A stretch of 40,925 nucleotides of DNA, from assembly GCA_021298315.1 (NCBI GenBank), contig JAJTFC010000076.1, forward strand, positions 1 through 40,925, in the 5' to 3' direction. Position 1 is the stretch's first letter, and every line of letters begins with the position of its first letter. Origin of the DNA: Planctomycetaceae bacterium (GTDB taxonomy: Bacteria; Planctomycetota; Planctomycetia; Pirellulales; Pirellulaceae). Shown piece by piece: positions 35,701 to 40,925 of this stretch. A program made the position numbers and the translations under genes. A model generated the notes under the pieces. That model was not told the DNA's origin. It ran no database searches and saw only the letters and a list, made by a program, of their open reading frames with translations.

Positions 35701-36799
35701 CACGTTCCGATCCGACGGTACGTTTGACTACATCCCCAACGACGATTACTTCGGTACCGACTCGTTCGTGTACATCGTCACCGATGGGGTTCTCGATGCT
35801 CTGAGTCCAGCCACAGCTGTGATCAATGTGCGTCCGGTCAACGACCCGCCAATCGCCGGCAATCTGACCTACTCGATCGACGAAGATCAGCAACTGAACA
35901 TCCCCGGTTCAGTCGTCCTTGCGGCTTCAGTCCCTGGGCCGGCGAACGAAAGCGATCAAACGCTCAACATCGTTTCGGTCGATGCCCTTTCGGCTCGAGG
36001 TGGTAGCGTTCGATTCGTCGCCGGTGTGATCACCTACATTCCTTTGCCGAACTTCGTAGGAAATGACTCCTTCACCTACACGATCATTGACAACGGTATC
36101 ACTGGAAATCTGGCAGATCCACTCACAGCCGTAGGCACCATCTTTATCTCGGTCTTGGACAAGAACGATCCGCCGATCACGGTCAACAAAACCCTGTCGA
36201 CCGACGAAGACACTCCGGTGAGCATCACGATCGAAGACTTGATCGCCGGCGATACCGTAGGCCCTGCTGACGAGCAACTCATACAGAGACTCAACTTTAG
36301 CGGTATTGTCAATCCAACCGCTCAAGGTGGCCTAGTCGAGATCGTAGGTGATCGAGTGGTCTACTACCCACCATCCCACTTCAACGGCATCGACACATTC
36401 GTGTACTTGGTTACCGATGATGGACTGAGCAACGGTCAACCAGATCCGCAGACCAGTCGCGGCACGGTGACTGTGATTGTCGATCCGGTCAACGATCCAC
36501 CTTTCGTGGTCAAACCCTTCGGAACCGTCACGGTTCTCGAAGATTCCCCAGAGCGTGAATTCGTGCTCTCGGACTTCTTCAGTGATCCAGACATCGCGAC
36601 CAACGGCGATGTGCTTACCTACCGAGTCTCAAGCAATACCAACCCTGGCTTGGTCGAACCGAGCTTTGCCGGCGGCAAGATGTTCGTAAGGCCTAAGGCA
36701 GACCAAAACGGACAAGCGACCATCGTTGTCGAAGCCATGGACTTTGGCCGGACTCAAGACGACCAACACCCTGCGTTTGATCGTCACTCCAGTCGATGA
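20777..36799 (+). CDS. Giant secreted multidomain protein with intact and decayed metzincin domains (frameshifted near 3' end)
   Basis: 5340 residues in this frame, ATG at 20777 with GAAGG upstream. The N-terminus carries SFRSLLCEQLERREVMDA, a targeting-type motif of planctomycete giant proteins, with no classical hydrophobic signal. Then come a Gly/Asn-rich linker (60-105), a matrixin-like metzincin (about 105-310; HEIGHGIGLGH 271-281, Met291 turn), PPC-like beta domain (about 315-450), Ig-like segments with three inserted modules (about 460-1010), a second metzincin fold with no zinc ligands (about 1010-1180), PPC/DVUA0089-like (about 1180-1440), beta-helix and Fn3-like segments (about 1555-2525), more PPC-like domains (2535-2940 and 3390-3540), a DGxTFxI module array (about 4070-4640), GEVED (about 4730-4910) and cadherin-like repeats. 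The frame breaks near 36749; homology continues in the frame of 36726-37961. Likely an extracellular, possibly self-processing protease or surface scaffold. Confidence 0.85.
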   Translation: MGIDESRSKNRQPSHQRSTRRLSFRSLLCEQLERREVMDAAGIFDAGTDPAYFERMSQQLRGLNFGNAGGGNIGGDNGGGGQNLLGGGGANGLNGGGFINLSGNRWVNPVGGSSPNNGDPAIVSWSIVPDGTQVSTINGGLAPSNFIAFMDGIYGSAPGPVANRPWFNLVRRTYENWASSSGLNFIYEPNDDGAAYSGASRGVIGVRGDMRIGGAAVDGNSGILGYAFFPTGSGNTGTDGDMVIDTSDNFYQLNSDGANGENRGLHNVLSHEIGHGIGLGHVIPTDQTKLMEPFVSFAYYGAQHDDILATQTLYGDTYEQNDATSQAANLGLLGNGVTTFSNLSIDRSEDTDVFLFTVGNAKLKRVSLIPEGLQYDVGPQGGQTSTVNSLLYRNLSFQIERLNGEIVAVANASPAGIPEILQSPNLVAGTYFLRVLAGAAGETQMYSLRLEADAKTSTGPILIGVQPNNSELIENGSVRTVSPRELTFRFDDAQIIDPSSVSGIRVTRAGGDGSFSLPSVSTDFGTNGKVDVQLTSRNATDTFRINVTRADLGVGAPPQLSISGNVISLVLNSRSGSTITAQQLVDAINLPTSPVASKLSAKINGGFATTPLGLTDPAIYSPILVSKSNDVVINPGAVIIGDRPNENEVTLRFAENLPDDNYRLEVFGFDDTVRGITGLRNAAGDLFVPRDSNTRQDTLEFRIDLGSKVTAVVPQPVVRNASGVLEQRRDTIVVYFDNEKLFVENDSLGNPTAGSAENPDFYQLHYTANTVRNTDDITFKPERVTYNASANTATLRFSSDIDVLPGPFIPSSSFRLRIGTRESTPFQPVRTEAAATAISDLNTNGAVKLRFTAKTLGEAGSGLQVSFVNSLAGGAPTVSNVGGVIVVDMARADVTANEIADAMNTSTVSSPLMTVTLEPGSNGSTVVGNRTINYSPVSLVGLGSSFDTSSNLGTIGSKDVPLTSLLLSSNIDPEVHTLDLVGANNDPGTRNVPEAFENYINPAFTGDNFNGIRTIYYNFKDAYGSVAGATQSNAITEKQRARIREAFSLWAEQVGVQFVETPDSGFTMALGALAALPSGGLTVENAASGGWGVRVDPAYQNSLAVFSADNTWNDNYGENFTRAAMASIGLMLGLARAGDADPSTLMNFDTGFINFPTSTDRNFEPVFPGNLDAIRAGYLHRPESSDIDLYRFDIDFGPNGPTRQGALVVESLAERLASSSPLDTRLALYKQTQASAVSNLGAGGGIEVKFTAVKPGKLGNNLLVFVTRSNRGVGALPIVNTFPNAISIDLNSTVGSESTLDEFIRALDNDPSARSLVKVDLLKGDRNTKVGNRELTYSPIVLTGGNVNLIAQNDDYFGKDSLIRMNLDSGVYFIGMSASGNDKYDASVPGTGNGGRTEGRYDLRVTFRAQTDGSDSIQDVDNGSGDLNVTFDGDGDGVQGGVYNYWFETRPLDRALRFNSGGTASLDTRIVTVTGGNGVVRRFEFSLDPLVGIGNTAVIFNSSSTAGDLATALANAINSRSELGVTAVANGTRVTLRGERLIQLSNGLTAIDLSGKTIFVDKSAGPNADGSLSKPFNNISGAGVANAFAASVPGDIIRIVGNGGADGKLETVDDNFAYEVGFGLLAGSVLSDGSTMDVPKGVSVMVDAGAVFKMRRSRIGVGSSTLGVDRSGGALQVLGTPKLLDRNGNAIKSADGSDITGSVFFTSWLDQSIGLDNYAPNTVPAPGDWGGLVFKRDLDRSVGRFDLEDEGVFRQYVNYADMRYGGSASVVIDSVQQTVNAIQIADMRPTVTFNRITNSADSAMSATPDSFEETLFSDIRFQRKGSFTPDYDRVGPEIHDNTLINNSINGLFIKVSTPAGGELKQLTVPGRFNDTDIVHVISENIVVSGNPGGGLLDSTIAPSNLISLAPSLGGSLTPGDYQYKLTFVDKNGYETPPSEATPRLTLTGGQTAVRFIGLPGVTEQYVSRRLYRADSVGGSYRLVAELDGTTTTYTDRGGLLSDPSDAQATLLLDRPVVSSVGVNATAGGTLAIGSFNYRIVMVDAVGRESLASNATASATTTPAVGAIPANRSIRLTSLPSVQAGYAGRRIYRSSVGGVGPYTLIADLRDPAITSIVDNGSSLPGTLSVETSGNTRPRLDASLVLDPGLIAKLEGARIELGHSTQMLAEGVDGGRVVLTSKQDDRFGAGGTFDTNNNGLNASADANQRDWSGIYASSGANLSLDNAVVAYAGGISRLEGTFKAFSPIELQQSDARIANTVFENNGNGMGGQGPIDRLGRPANENYPFGNNASRGSTVFARGTQPIFLNNTFQNNTGTAITIDANSMDAQLQGDLGRQTGNVDRDKTLDWNRGPLFRGNRLFNNSINGLEIRADASTNDRSEDNLSVRDLQRNVLTTESVWDDTDIVHVLFDSVTVSNLQQVGGLRLQSAVNESLVVKMEGQGSNFDQERGTGLTATGRFSGISDRVGGTVQVLGMPGFPVVLTSLRDDGVGAGTQPDGRPQTDTNNDGIASIPRPGDWRSLLFDSFSNDRNVATVIETESRTVIAPGINDSVLTAQFLGALSPDTSTTDENLVLGFTIQGVLSEPADQDLYSFTGTAGTEVWFDIDYTLTTLDSVVEILNANGDLLARSDDSTAEQSNPALLFKDPTINPDHVNSIVQRTRATARRNASGLIKEDGTTNPGDAGLRVLLPGVAGAQSTYFFRVRSKSTNIDQSSAGITSGSYTAQIRLRDQQEFGGSTVQFADIRYATNGVQVNGMPNNSPLTGEANSAMYDGNMTDNVVDLGPLHLTNKSAISVAGTLVGVTNRYRFTVGDLASEYVRTPSATSTYPVVIDVDYADGLNRKRLNIQVLLDNDNDPTTPGIPVTPTSRSRSLIVDDLPGPLSGSDLVDLTRGSVGTGDPFLSFLGANELPRGNYEVVVTDSEPFSTKAGVYQMEIRSGDNVSSLPRNYRGSYSTSVEFLNGLSIPDRSTFDVTDGANRVTLEWTRTGTVNFGNIPILYSASDTPARLGDRFRDIINQLFQQKQLNVRAADSNRLVTGNGNGIIDLFGNVEVIDPSNIFTVAGQSGIQRFDGLSDQNIARNQGQFTVTHTVFTKNRDFGVWSAPADKYYADGRAQQARTLAGVTNTTLPPTLGGAYTRNLPVANIVPFGVGPGSAAERAGVTPGIVVMNNIFDESGLGGLNLQGETPTWRLTVQPGLQDTIAVNDIDTHAGTSFNDEIPQRLEVGLARTRVRFEFEDISGASTGAPSFGSGVVGGNGWSPDFIPIYYRDDTGSDYLRPPNTPSGYSADEMIKAIRDSFYGSVLTTNGTTQRISTWIEPQNPLVIDDPADPATWTYPPATLVVRGPEYIVTTAPVRIQRVGDYTASAFARAVNNTFIGNDGSAPSAAVKADVETNDTIAGAVETFQGVGINPQQYSVNGTLAADPLSTGSSDVDLYKFQLEIGERVKINVNSNGGLNAALKIFDASGVAQIVSNANDPTTADNVPAPGESLGVDPYIDFTATTAGVYYAAVSASGNTSYDPLSFADRKRGDTSGDYTMTLEVLKPEQFVITVDEVASYADGETFTIRQVADFVGTTNNARTFEFTRSGAVSGNNVPVFIGPEYRVPDVARSIAAAINNAGMGNIQNLNNGAFGFANPLAPVSALPLGGISGFNPGASNAAGPDLGINSGNIRGTQVQAGLNRTANGTNDRSPFDQGPTPGTNHMALGFGHDRTMSGPFGTARGDGTTEKFVVIRNAYSITSSVSRRINASVGGNNGNQLITESGIYVSAGSTPTLMNNTFINVQSPIIQEPPAFTNTIVGDVASVRPSAVVVGGNTYQYFDAAKPDSNLSWGNIEAVPTNVPNTSTDFNFVAANNERLLVDFPGNNFLPGSGSQIIDSSINSLPEREGFRAVKNAVGVASSPILAPDRDYYGIFRADDPNVAPPSGLGSNVFKDRGAVDRADFIGPTAVSLVPIDNDAQQVDSDKTESVIQLTSGVYPEFRIQLKDGFETANIGGGTGINDDSVVGRTGGNRLPGSVVTITENGKLLVEGIDYAFSYNTTTNEIVLKPLAGVWRNNKVYDININNKDRFVVNAVGGDQVNDGDTFTIKDSNGGNVTFEYESGFRIQIPQGLQLNLPLAGGGAGGILDGDRFTITSGTTTYAFEFDNNSNIINPAARVVGFTSLSTKQQVVAALVAAINNPAIPGVTASLTSDGNIFIGAPIGTTIDTESAPSIQQPNSTIGLLVPSLGTRPGGITDGQTFSVTDGRVAVVFEYDSDGTTQPGNVSVDISQANSDRDVAVATQRAIAGSNLALNSSVINNNVIHLSLPAAGRVDVVSTELNIVGVARTIQDGNTITITRNVAGSIVTRTFEFTTDATVAAGNVPVSFSPTDTQAQIGQALAAAIAAAGLGLSPQHVGNGNVIIGGSSEYSISVANAPTVGLFGKPGVQGRTNLEIFGTLLLQVPARGGPDLTDNTSFTITNRNLTAIFEFDGNFSGSTIPGSRTIRFGGTSTQNDVVNAMVAAINSFPGLGVVARDAGNGRVDIGLLPDSAVNVQDSKLTTARGNAQDGDYFSISDGTNTVTFEFENISVANGRDPARVPIRFTNQDSVQRVYEAMQATIKSSILNLDSQITSRGLELFDNAKYLTNVDNAPSLRRTGVPGGAIPVLCIQDPSFTSINMRDAIIRAINGLSANGGTSLIAKVRGGSTLFVENAVSISPELSSFFLRGVQDNAGNFLQSNRIDNETKFTIIMPGVELDYGDAPDPFTTTQSRYPTLKPNDGARHVVSESALFLGSGVTSEIEGKPQPLGDGDENDDGITFRFQTNSYSGTQAPMFNKNVDTELTITMSAPGVLNGWIDFNFDGDWADPGENVFDNVVFAAGNLTQTLKVRVPATAPNVTVATSSFARFRASTAGSLTPTGLALDGEVEDYRISIVPGTPPVGVNDSYTMNEDQFGGLVTNDPFDGDGFPGNNGVLANDINPDRKPLSARLITPPSNFKVFTFRSDGTFDYIPNDDYFGTDSFVYIVTDGVLDALSPATAVINVRPVNDPPIAGNLTYSIDEDQQLNIPGSVVLAASVPGPANESDQTLNIVSVDALSARGGSVRFVAGVITYIPLPNFVGNDSFTYTIIDNGITGNLADPLTAVGTIFISVLDKNDPPITVNKTLSTDEDTPVSITIEDLIAGDTVGPADEQLIQRLNFSGIVNPTAQGGLVEIVGDRVVYYPPSHFNGIDTFVYLVTDDGLSNGQPDPQTSRGTVTVIVDPVNDPPFVVKPFGTVTVLEDSPEREFVLSDFFSDPDIATNGDVLTYRVSSNTNPGLVEPSFAGGKMFVRPKADQNGQATIVVEAMDFGRTQDDQHPAFDRHSSR
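22341..24825 (+). repeat. Three dispersed copies of a ~110-residue inserted module in the giant protein
   Basis: Copies lie at about 22341-22670, 23288-23620 and 24484-24825. Each shows a pattern like LxxxGxVxVxFTAK, a middle GAxP, xISxxLN, TAxxLxDAxN and a terminal YSPxxL. Two end with VGNRxxxYSP. The sister protein from 38074 aligns across all three sites without the module. The pattern loosely resembles flagellin hook-IN-like motifs. Confidence 0.6.
32980..34700 (+). repeat. Tandem array of DGxTFxI / VxFEFD beta modules
   Basis: At least six consecutive modules of about 90-110 residues begin with variants of DGDTFTIKD, DGDRFTITSG, DGQTFSVTDG, DGNTITITRN, DNTSFTITNR and DGDYFSISDG. Each is followed by VTFEFD-like strands and an Ala-rich helix ending in AAIN. 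Related single copies occur near 25150, 29670 and 31400. Confidence 0.75.
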
Positions 36800-37961
36800 T
36801 GATCCTCGATTGGTCAGCCCACTGCCAGACCGCACGGTTTCCGAAGACTCCTTGCCAGTGGTCTTTGACCTAAGCCCGCAGTTCTTCTTCGACCCCGATG
36901 TCATCAACGGCGACTTCTTGACCTTCACGGCCACCAGCAGCAACACCAGTGTTGCCACCGTGACCATCCAAGGCAACAAGCTGCAACTGACCCTCGTTCC
37001 AAACGCCTCAGGTCAAACGCTCATCAACGTCGTCGCTACCGACACCACTGGCCGGTTTGTCTCCGACTCGTTTGTCCTGACGGTCACTCCGGTGAACGAT
37101 CCACCTGTGACCCAACCAGACAACTACGCGACCCCGCAAGGAGTCACCCTGGTAACAACCGATCCTCTGGGTATCCTCACGGCAACGCCCCTTGACGACG
37201 GTGTCTTGGCAAACGACCGCGATCCCGAAGGCGATGCGATGACGGCCTCGATCGTCACACAACCGACCCGCGGTACAGTCACCTTGAATGCAAACGGAAC
37301 GTTCACCTACACCCCGGGCCCAACGGCTCTGTTTGGAACGACCGACACGTTCACCTACCGAGCCATCGATGCCTTCGGTGCGGCAAGCCCACAAACGACC
37401 GTCACGATCACGATCGGACGCGCTCCTGCTCCGGCTTATCAAAATCCAAGCCAGCAGTGGGACGTCAACGCCGACGGGTTTATCTCCCCGATCGACGTTC
37501 TGATCCTAGTGAATTTGCTCAATTCGCGCGGTTCTAGCATCCCGGTTGCCGGTTTGCCTGGACCTCCGGACTACGTCGACGTCAACGGGGACAACTTCGT
37601 CACCCCACTGGATGTTTTGGCTGTCGTTGACAAGATCAATTCATCGAGTGGTAGCGGCGAAGGGGAGCAATTGGTCGGTATCAACGCCGCTCCTGCGATC
37701 GATTCGATGATCGTAGAAGTGGGCCGAGGTCTTGGTTCCTCAACCCCAATGCCCGCTTGGGCTGGTATGATGGAATCCAAGCGACAGACGGCTTCCAAGG
37801 CCTCATCGATGCCACTTGCTAGCATGTTTGGCAATACCAACTGGGAAGATGACTTTGACGACCTAGCCGGGTTGCTCGGAGCTCATCGAGACTCCGATAG
37901 CCAGACAGGCGACGAAACCTCATCGATCGATCAGGCCCTCAAAGACCTTTTCGGCGAATAA
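36726..37961 (+). CDS. C-terminal part of the giant protein: cadherin-like repeats and type I dockerin-like pair
   Basis: 411 codons in the +1 frame, overlapping the preceding frame by 74 bases. The TTG at 36726 is unlikely to be a true start, because the sequence continues the upstream protein across the frameshift. Two cadherin-like / Big-type repeats end in TVTPVNDPP-like and VTITIGRAP. They are followed by a dockerin-like pair, DVNADGFISPIDVLILVNLLN and DVNGDNFVTPLDVLAVVDKIN, each with a Ca-binding D-x-N-x-D loop and a helix. The tail is Ser/Asp/Glu-rich and ends ALKDLFGE. Dockerin-like pairs at the C-terminus are common in planctomycete giant proteins and suggest anchoring to another extracellular partner. 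If the frameshift is an error, the whole protein is about 5,727 residues. If real, this part would probably be untranslated. Confidence 0.75.
   Translation: MSKPWTLAGLKTTNTLRLIVTPVDDDPRLVSPLPDRTVSEDSLPVVFDLSPQFFFDPDVINGDFLTFTATSSNTSVATVTIQGNKLQLTLVPNASGQTLINVVATDTTGRFVSDSFVLTVTPVNDPPVTQPDNYATPQGVTLVTTDPLGILTATPLDDGVLANDRDPEGDAMTASIVTQPTRGTVTLNANGTFTYTPGPTALFGTTDTFTYRAIDAFGAASPQTTVTITIGRAPAPAYQNPSQQWDVNADGFISPIDVLILVNLLNSRGSSIPVAGLPGPPDYVDVNGDNFVTPLDVLAVVDKINSSSGSGEGEQLVGINAAPAIDSMIVEVGRGLGSSTPMPAWAGMMESKRQTASKASSMPLASMFGNTNWEDDFDDLAGLLGAHRDSDSQTGDETSSIDQALKDLFGE
36743..36755 (+). other. One-base frameshift in the giant protein gene
   Basis: Up to TTT GGC (36743-36748) the frame of 20777 encodes a good cadherin-like repeat ending VEAMDFG. 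Skipping C36749 continues as GGA CTC AAG ACG, giving GLKTTNTLRLIVTPVDDDP, the expected end of that repeat. Without the skip the frame ends 19 residues later. One extra base in ggccgg explains the break, either a sequencing/assembly indel or a real mutation. No obvious slippery heptamer is present. Confidence 0.85.
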
Positions 37962-37983
37962 AAAATCACACACACAAAACAGT

Positions 37984-38012
37984 AAGCGGAACCGCTTAAA
38001 CGGGTTCCGCTT
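37984..38012 (+). terminator. Hairpin terminator after the first giant gene
   Basis: A perfect 10-bp inverted repeat, aagcggaacc (37984-37993) and ggttccgctt (38003-38012), with a 9-base loop, starts 22 bases after the stop codon. The downstream tail, gctctattg, is only weakly T-rich, so termination may be partial. It separates the two giant paralogues. Confidence 0.6.
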
Positions 38013-38073
38013 GCTCTATTGACTCATCCTTTACCTTCCATTTTTGTACCGTACGGTTCCAAGGTTCGTTCAA

Positions 38074-40925
38074 ATGGGAATTGACGCATCCAGATCTGCA
38101 AACAGCAATCGTTCCAAACAACAAGAACGACGCAGAGGCTTCCGCAACATTCTTTGCGAGAACCTCGAGCGCCGCGAAGTGATGGCGGGTGATATCCTCG
38201 ACCTGGACTTCCGGTTGCTCTCGGTTGCTCCCAACACCGGCGAGATCCTCTCGACGACCAGGTCCAACACTCTCAACGAGTCGCCTCGCGAACTCATCTT
38301 CCGTTTCGCAGGTGGCGATGACGTACGTCAGTCGACTCTTCGAAACGGCATCCGGATCACAAGGTCCGGTGGCGATGGTGTTTTCGGTACAGGCGGCGTA
38401 TCGACCGATATCATCGTAACACCTGAGTACCTTGACTTTGCCGATGCAGCCAATAGGCGCGTTGTCGTTGCGAGATTCTCCCAACCCCTGGCAGACGACC
38501 TCTACAACGTCGAGGTCTTCGGTGTCGATCTTCCAGCTCAAGGTATCAACGCTGTTCGCAACGTTGTGAACGATCCGCTCAAACCCCGTAAGACGGGTAC
38601 CGATCGCGATAGCTACGTGTTTAATTTGGAGCTCGGGTCCAAGATCACAGCGATCGTTCCGCAACCTGTCAACCGTGCTCTCGATGGGACTCTCTCTCAA
38701 GAACTCGACACAATCCGAGTCTACTTCAACGACGGCGAACTTTACGACCGAAAGATCTCCACTGGCGATCTAGCTCCAAATGCCGATCCGACAGTTGTCG
38801 ATCCTCGTTTCTACAACCTTATCGCAACAAGCGATTCGGTCAGCCCCTTCGATGATCGCGTTTTCAACCCCATCAAAGTTACCTTCGATCCGGCAACCAA
38901 AATGGCTTCGTTGCAGTTCGCAGGGCCGATCAACGCTCTGGCCGGGAGTGGAACCTACCGCCTGCGCGTTGGATCCGATTCTCCGATCTCCTCGGTAACG
39001 AACAATACAACCGTACCGCTGGTGACTCCTGGAGCAGATCCCCAAGGATTCCTCAGTGGTGCTTTCAGTATCAACTCGGGCGTTCCGATTTCTGCAAGTT
39101 TCTCGACCATCCTTCAGCAAGAAATCCGAACTGTTTCCGATCCACTGCAACTGGATTTCCCTGGGAGTTCCCAAGAACCTGGCCACCGCGATATTCAAGA
39201 AGACCGCTCGCTGCGATCTCCCGATGTGATTTGGGGACCACCGAATTTCGCTCCGGATCCAGATACCGAGATCCGCACTATCAAATACAACTTCATGGAG
39301 AACCAAGCCTACGGCGTGGACACCTCCGGTCGCCGTTTGTTCACCTCGATCACCAGCGAGCAAAAGCAGCGGATTCGGGAAGTTTTCGAGTTCTACTCGC
39401 GATACCTAGGGGTGGATTTCCAAGAGTACTCAGGGCCAACCTCTCCGGGTATTTTCAACATCATCGTCGGTGACATGATCCCGATCAATGCCACGATCAG
39501 TGGACCAGGCGACCTGCTCGGTGTCGCCGGTCAAGCCCCCAATCCAGATAACCCTCTTGAGTCTTGGGACATGGCGATCCTCGATGGTTCGGAACCATGG
39601 GATACGGCATTTGGTTTTGGAGTTTCACAAAAACCACTGGGTGCAGAAGTTGTTCCAGATACCCTGGCTGCCCAAGCCGGACCGTTTAGCTTCTTTACCA
39701 CTGCGATGCACGAGATAGGGCATCTGCTCGGTTTGGATCACACCTACGATCTGCCTGCTGGCACCATCATGGGTAGCGACAGCAACGGTGGAACAACCAA
39801 CAGCACCGGTGGCGTTGTCGGAACAAGATTGAATTCGAGCTTCAATCCGCTCGAACAAATCTTCCCAGGGATCATCGACCAAATCCATGGCCAACACGCT
39901 CATCGGCCAGATAACCGAGATGTCGACCTGTATCGCTTTGAACTGGCCACCAACGGCCAAGTCCGTTTGGAAACGATTGCTGAGCGACTCAACGATTCGA
40001 GCAACCTCGATACCCACTTGACCCTGATCAAAAGGGACTCGGTCACCGGTGCTCTATCGATCGTTTCGGTTAACAACAACTATATCAGCCAAGACTCCTT
40101 GATCGATGTCCCCTTGACCGCCGGCGAGTACTTCGTAGCCGTCACAGGCAAGGGAAATGAAGACAACGATCCTCAAGTGCAAGACACCGGTAGTGGAGCA
40201 ACCAGCCAAGGTCGCTATCAATTGCGATTTGATTTCAAAGGCACCAATGCGAGCAGCATTTCGGAACAGAGCTTCACATCGACGGCCGTCGGAACAGCAC
40301 TCGATGGGGATGGCGATGGGATCGCAGGTGGCGACTTCAATTTCTGGTTCCGCGCCGCGGGCGGCTATGGTACATCGGCCAGTTCACCCCGCACTCTGAT
40401 TGTCGATAAAGCCTACACAGGACTCACACGAGTCGGAACCCTTGCGCAGCCTTTCAATACGGTCTCGGCTGCCGTCAGCGCATCGCAACCAGGGGATATT
40501 ATCCGTCTGGCAGGCTTGGATGAAGCCAACCCGCTTCCCTCATTGACCTCAGTGAGAGCTTATGAAGTCGGACGAGGCGCCTTCGGTTCCACACTCTCCG
40601 ATGGCGACCGTTTGGAAGTGCCTCGCGGTGTGACCCTCATGATCGATGCTGGGGCGATTCTCAAACTAGGCAACGCCCGAATCATGGTCGGAAGCGACGG
40701 GGTGATCGATCGATCTGGAGCGGCCATCCAAGTTCTCGGAACCCCGACTCTGCCCGTCTACTTCACCGCTTACACCGATCAGTCGCTGGGTACCGATACG
40801 AACCCACTTGAGACAACTCCCAAGGCTGGGGATTGGGGTGGTGTCGAAATCCGCAACGATGTCGATCGATCCCAAGGTCGTTTCGATCGCGAGCGCGAAG
40901 GTATTTTCCTCAACACGATCTCCAA
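38074..40925 (+). CDS. Second giant secreted metzincin-containing paralogue, 3' end outside window
   Basis: The frame is open from ATG 38074 to the window end (950 residues visible). The start is supported by alignment with the upstream paralogue: both begin ATGGGAATTGA and share sequence just before it. The N-terminus has GFRNILCENLERREVMAG, the same targeting-type motif. Next come Ig-like segments beginning at ESPRELIFRF (about 30-320), a metzincin domain (about 400-580) with HEIGHLLGLDH at 546-556 and the Met-turn GTIMGSD, a PPC/DVUA0089-like domain (about 605-750), then the start of a beta-helix (from about residue 770: LIVDKAYT, SQPGDIIRL, GDWGGVEI). It is the equivalent of the second, inactive metzincin part of the upstream protein, here with intact zinc ligands and catalytic Glu547. 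Predicted role: extracellular zinc protease or surface protein; substrate unknown. Confidence 0.85.
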   Translation, partial: MGIDASRSANSNRSKQQERRRGFRNILCENLERREVMAGDILDLDFRLLSVAPNTGEILSTTRSNTLNESPRELIFRFAGGDDVRQSTLRNGIRITRSGGDGVFGTGGVSTDIIVTPEYLDFADAANRRVVVARFSQPLADDLYNVEVFGVDLPAQGINAVRNVVNDPLKPRKTGTDRDSYVFNLELGSKITAIVPQPVNRALDGTLSQELDTIRVYFNDGELYDRKISTGDLAPNADPTVVDPRFYNLIATSDSVSPFDDRVFNPIKVTFDPATKMASLQFAGPINALAGSGTYRLRVGSDSPISSVTNNTTVPLVTPGADPQGFLSGAFSINSGVPISASFSTILQQEIRTVSDPLQLDFPGSSQEPGHRDIQEDRSLRSPDVIWGPPNFAPDPDTEIRTIKYNFMENQAYGVDTSGRRLFTSITSEQKQRIREVFEFYSRYLGVDFQEYSGPTSPGIFNIIVGDMIPINATISGPGDLLGVAGQAPNPDNPLESWDMAILDGSEPWDTAFGFGVSQKPLGAEVVPDTLAAQAGPFSFFTTAMHEIGHLLGLDHTYDLPAGTIMGSDSNGGTTNSTGGVVGTRLNSSFNPLEQIFPGIIDQIHGQHAHRPDNRDVDLYRFELATNGQVRLETIAERLNDSSNLDTHLTLIKRDSVTGALSIVSVNNNYISQDSLIDVPLTAGEYFVAVTGKGNEDNDPQVQDTGSGATSQGRYQLRFDFKGTNASSISEQSFTSTAVGTALDGDGDGIAGGDFNFWFRAAGGYGTSASSPRTLIVDKAYTGLTRVGTLAQPFNTVSAAVSASQPGDIIRLAGLDEANPLPSLTSVRAYEVGRGAFGSTLSDGDRLEVPRGVTLMIDAGAILKLGNARIMVGSDGVIDRSGAAIQVLGTPTLPVYFTAYTDQSLGTDTNPLETTPKAGDWGGVEIRNDVDRSQGRFDREREGIFLNTIS

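Overview
The window looks like a chromosomal segment from a planctomycete, probably of the Pirellula/Rhodopirellula group. This is inferred from gene content only: multi-kilobase extracellular repeat proteins, a Ser/Thr kinase with HMD and DWG instead of HRD and DFG joined through one membrane span to a beta-propeller, the N-terminal motif LCExLERREVM on two giant proteins, and a GEVED / cadherin-like / type I dockerin-like C-terminus. No rRNA, tRNA, CRISPR array, transposase or integrase was found.

Region 1 (1-12301, plus strand). A 5'-truncated giant beta-solenoid protein with 221-residue tandem repeats is followed 10 bases later by a 2023-residue membrane Ser/Thr kinase. The kinase has an N-terminal tail with nine T-x-[DLR]-[LIV]-type motifs, a kinase domain, a TPR-like stretch, one membrane helix, a coiled coil built from an exact 42-base repeat, and a large beta-propeller-like C-terminus. 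The spacing suggests co-expression of a surface protein and its regulator.

Region 2 (12309-20471, mostly minus strand). In transcription order this holds a LigD 3'-phosphoesterase-like protein, mutS, two tandem paralogous four-helix membrane proteins, a radical SAM enzyme resembling the MJ0619/tetraether-synthase group, and an Lgt-like membrane protein. A truncated paralogue of the Region 1 kinase sits on the opposite strand between the radical SAM gene and the lgt-like gene. It has lost the ATP-binding lysine (Lys to Trp) and a normal glycine loop, so it is probably a pseudokinase. It is flanked by imperfect direct repeats made from the radical SAM stop / lgt start junction, which suggests it split an operon in which those genes overlapped. 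MutS is intact except for an apparent in-frame deletion that removes the Phe-x-Glu mismatch-reading motif.

Region 3 (20472-40925, plus strand). Two tandem paralogous giant secreted proteins fill the rest. The first (20777-37961, about 5.7 thousand residues) is interrupted near its 3' end by a one-base frameshift. It carries an intact N-terminal metzincin site, a second metzincin-like domain in which all zinc ligands and the catalytic Glu are replaced, beta-helix segments, PPC-like domains, a tandem array of DGxTFxI modules, a GEVED domain, cadherin-like repeats and a dockerin-like pair. The second (from 38074, running off the window) lacks the extra N-terminal metzincin, and its single metzincin, equivalent to the dead domain of the first, is intact. 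Aligning the two shows modules inserted in the larger protein at points where the smaller has none. A 10-bp-stem hairpin separates the two genes.

Most interesting points: the MutS without its mismatch motif, the pseudokinase inserted at a duplicated operon junction, the radical SAM / Lgt-like / membrane-protein lipid-type gene group, the live/dead protease pair, and the repeated insertion of a roughly 110-residue module in the giant protein.
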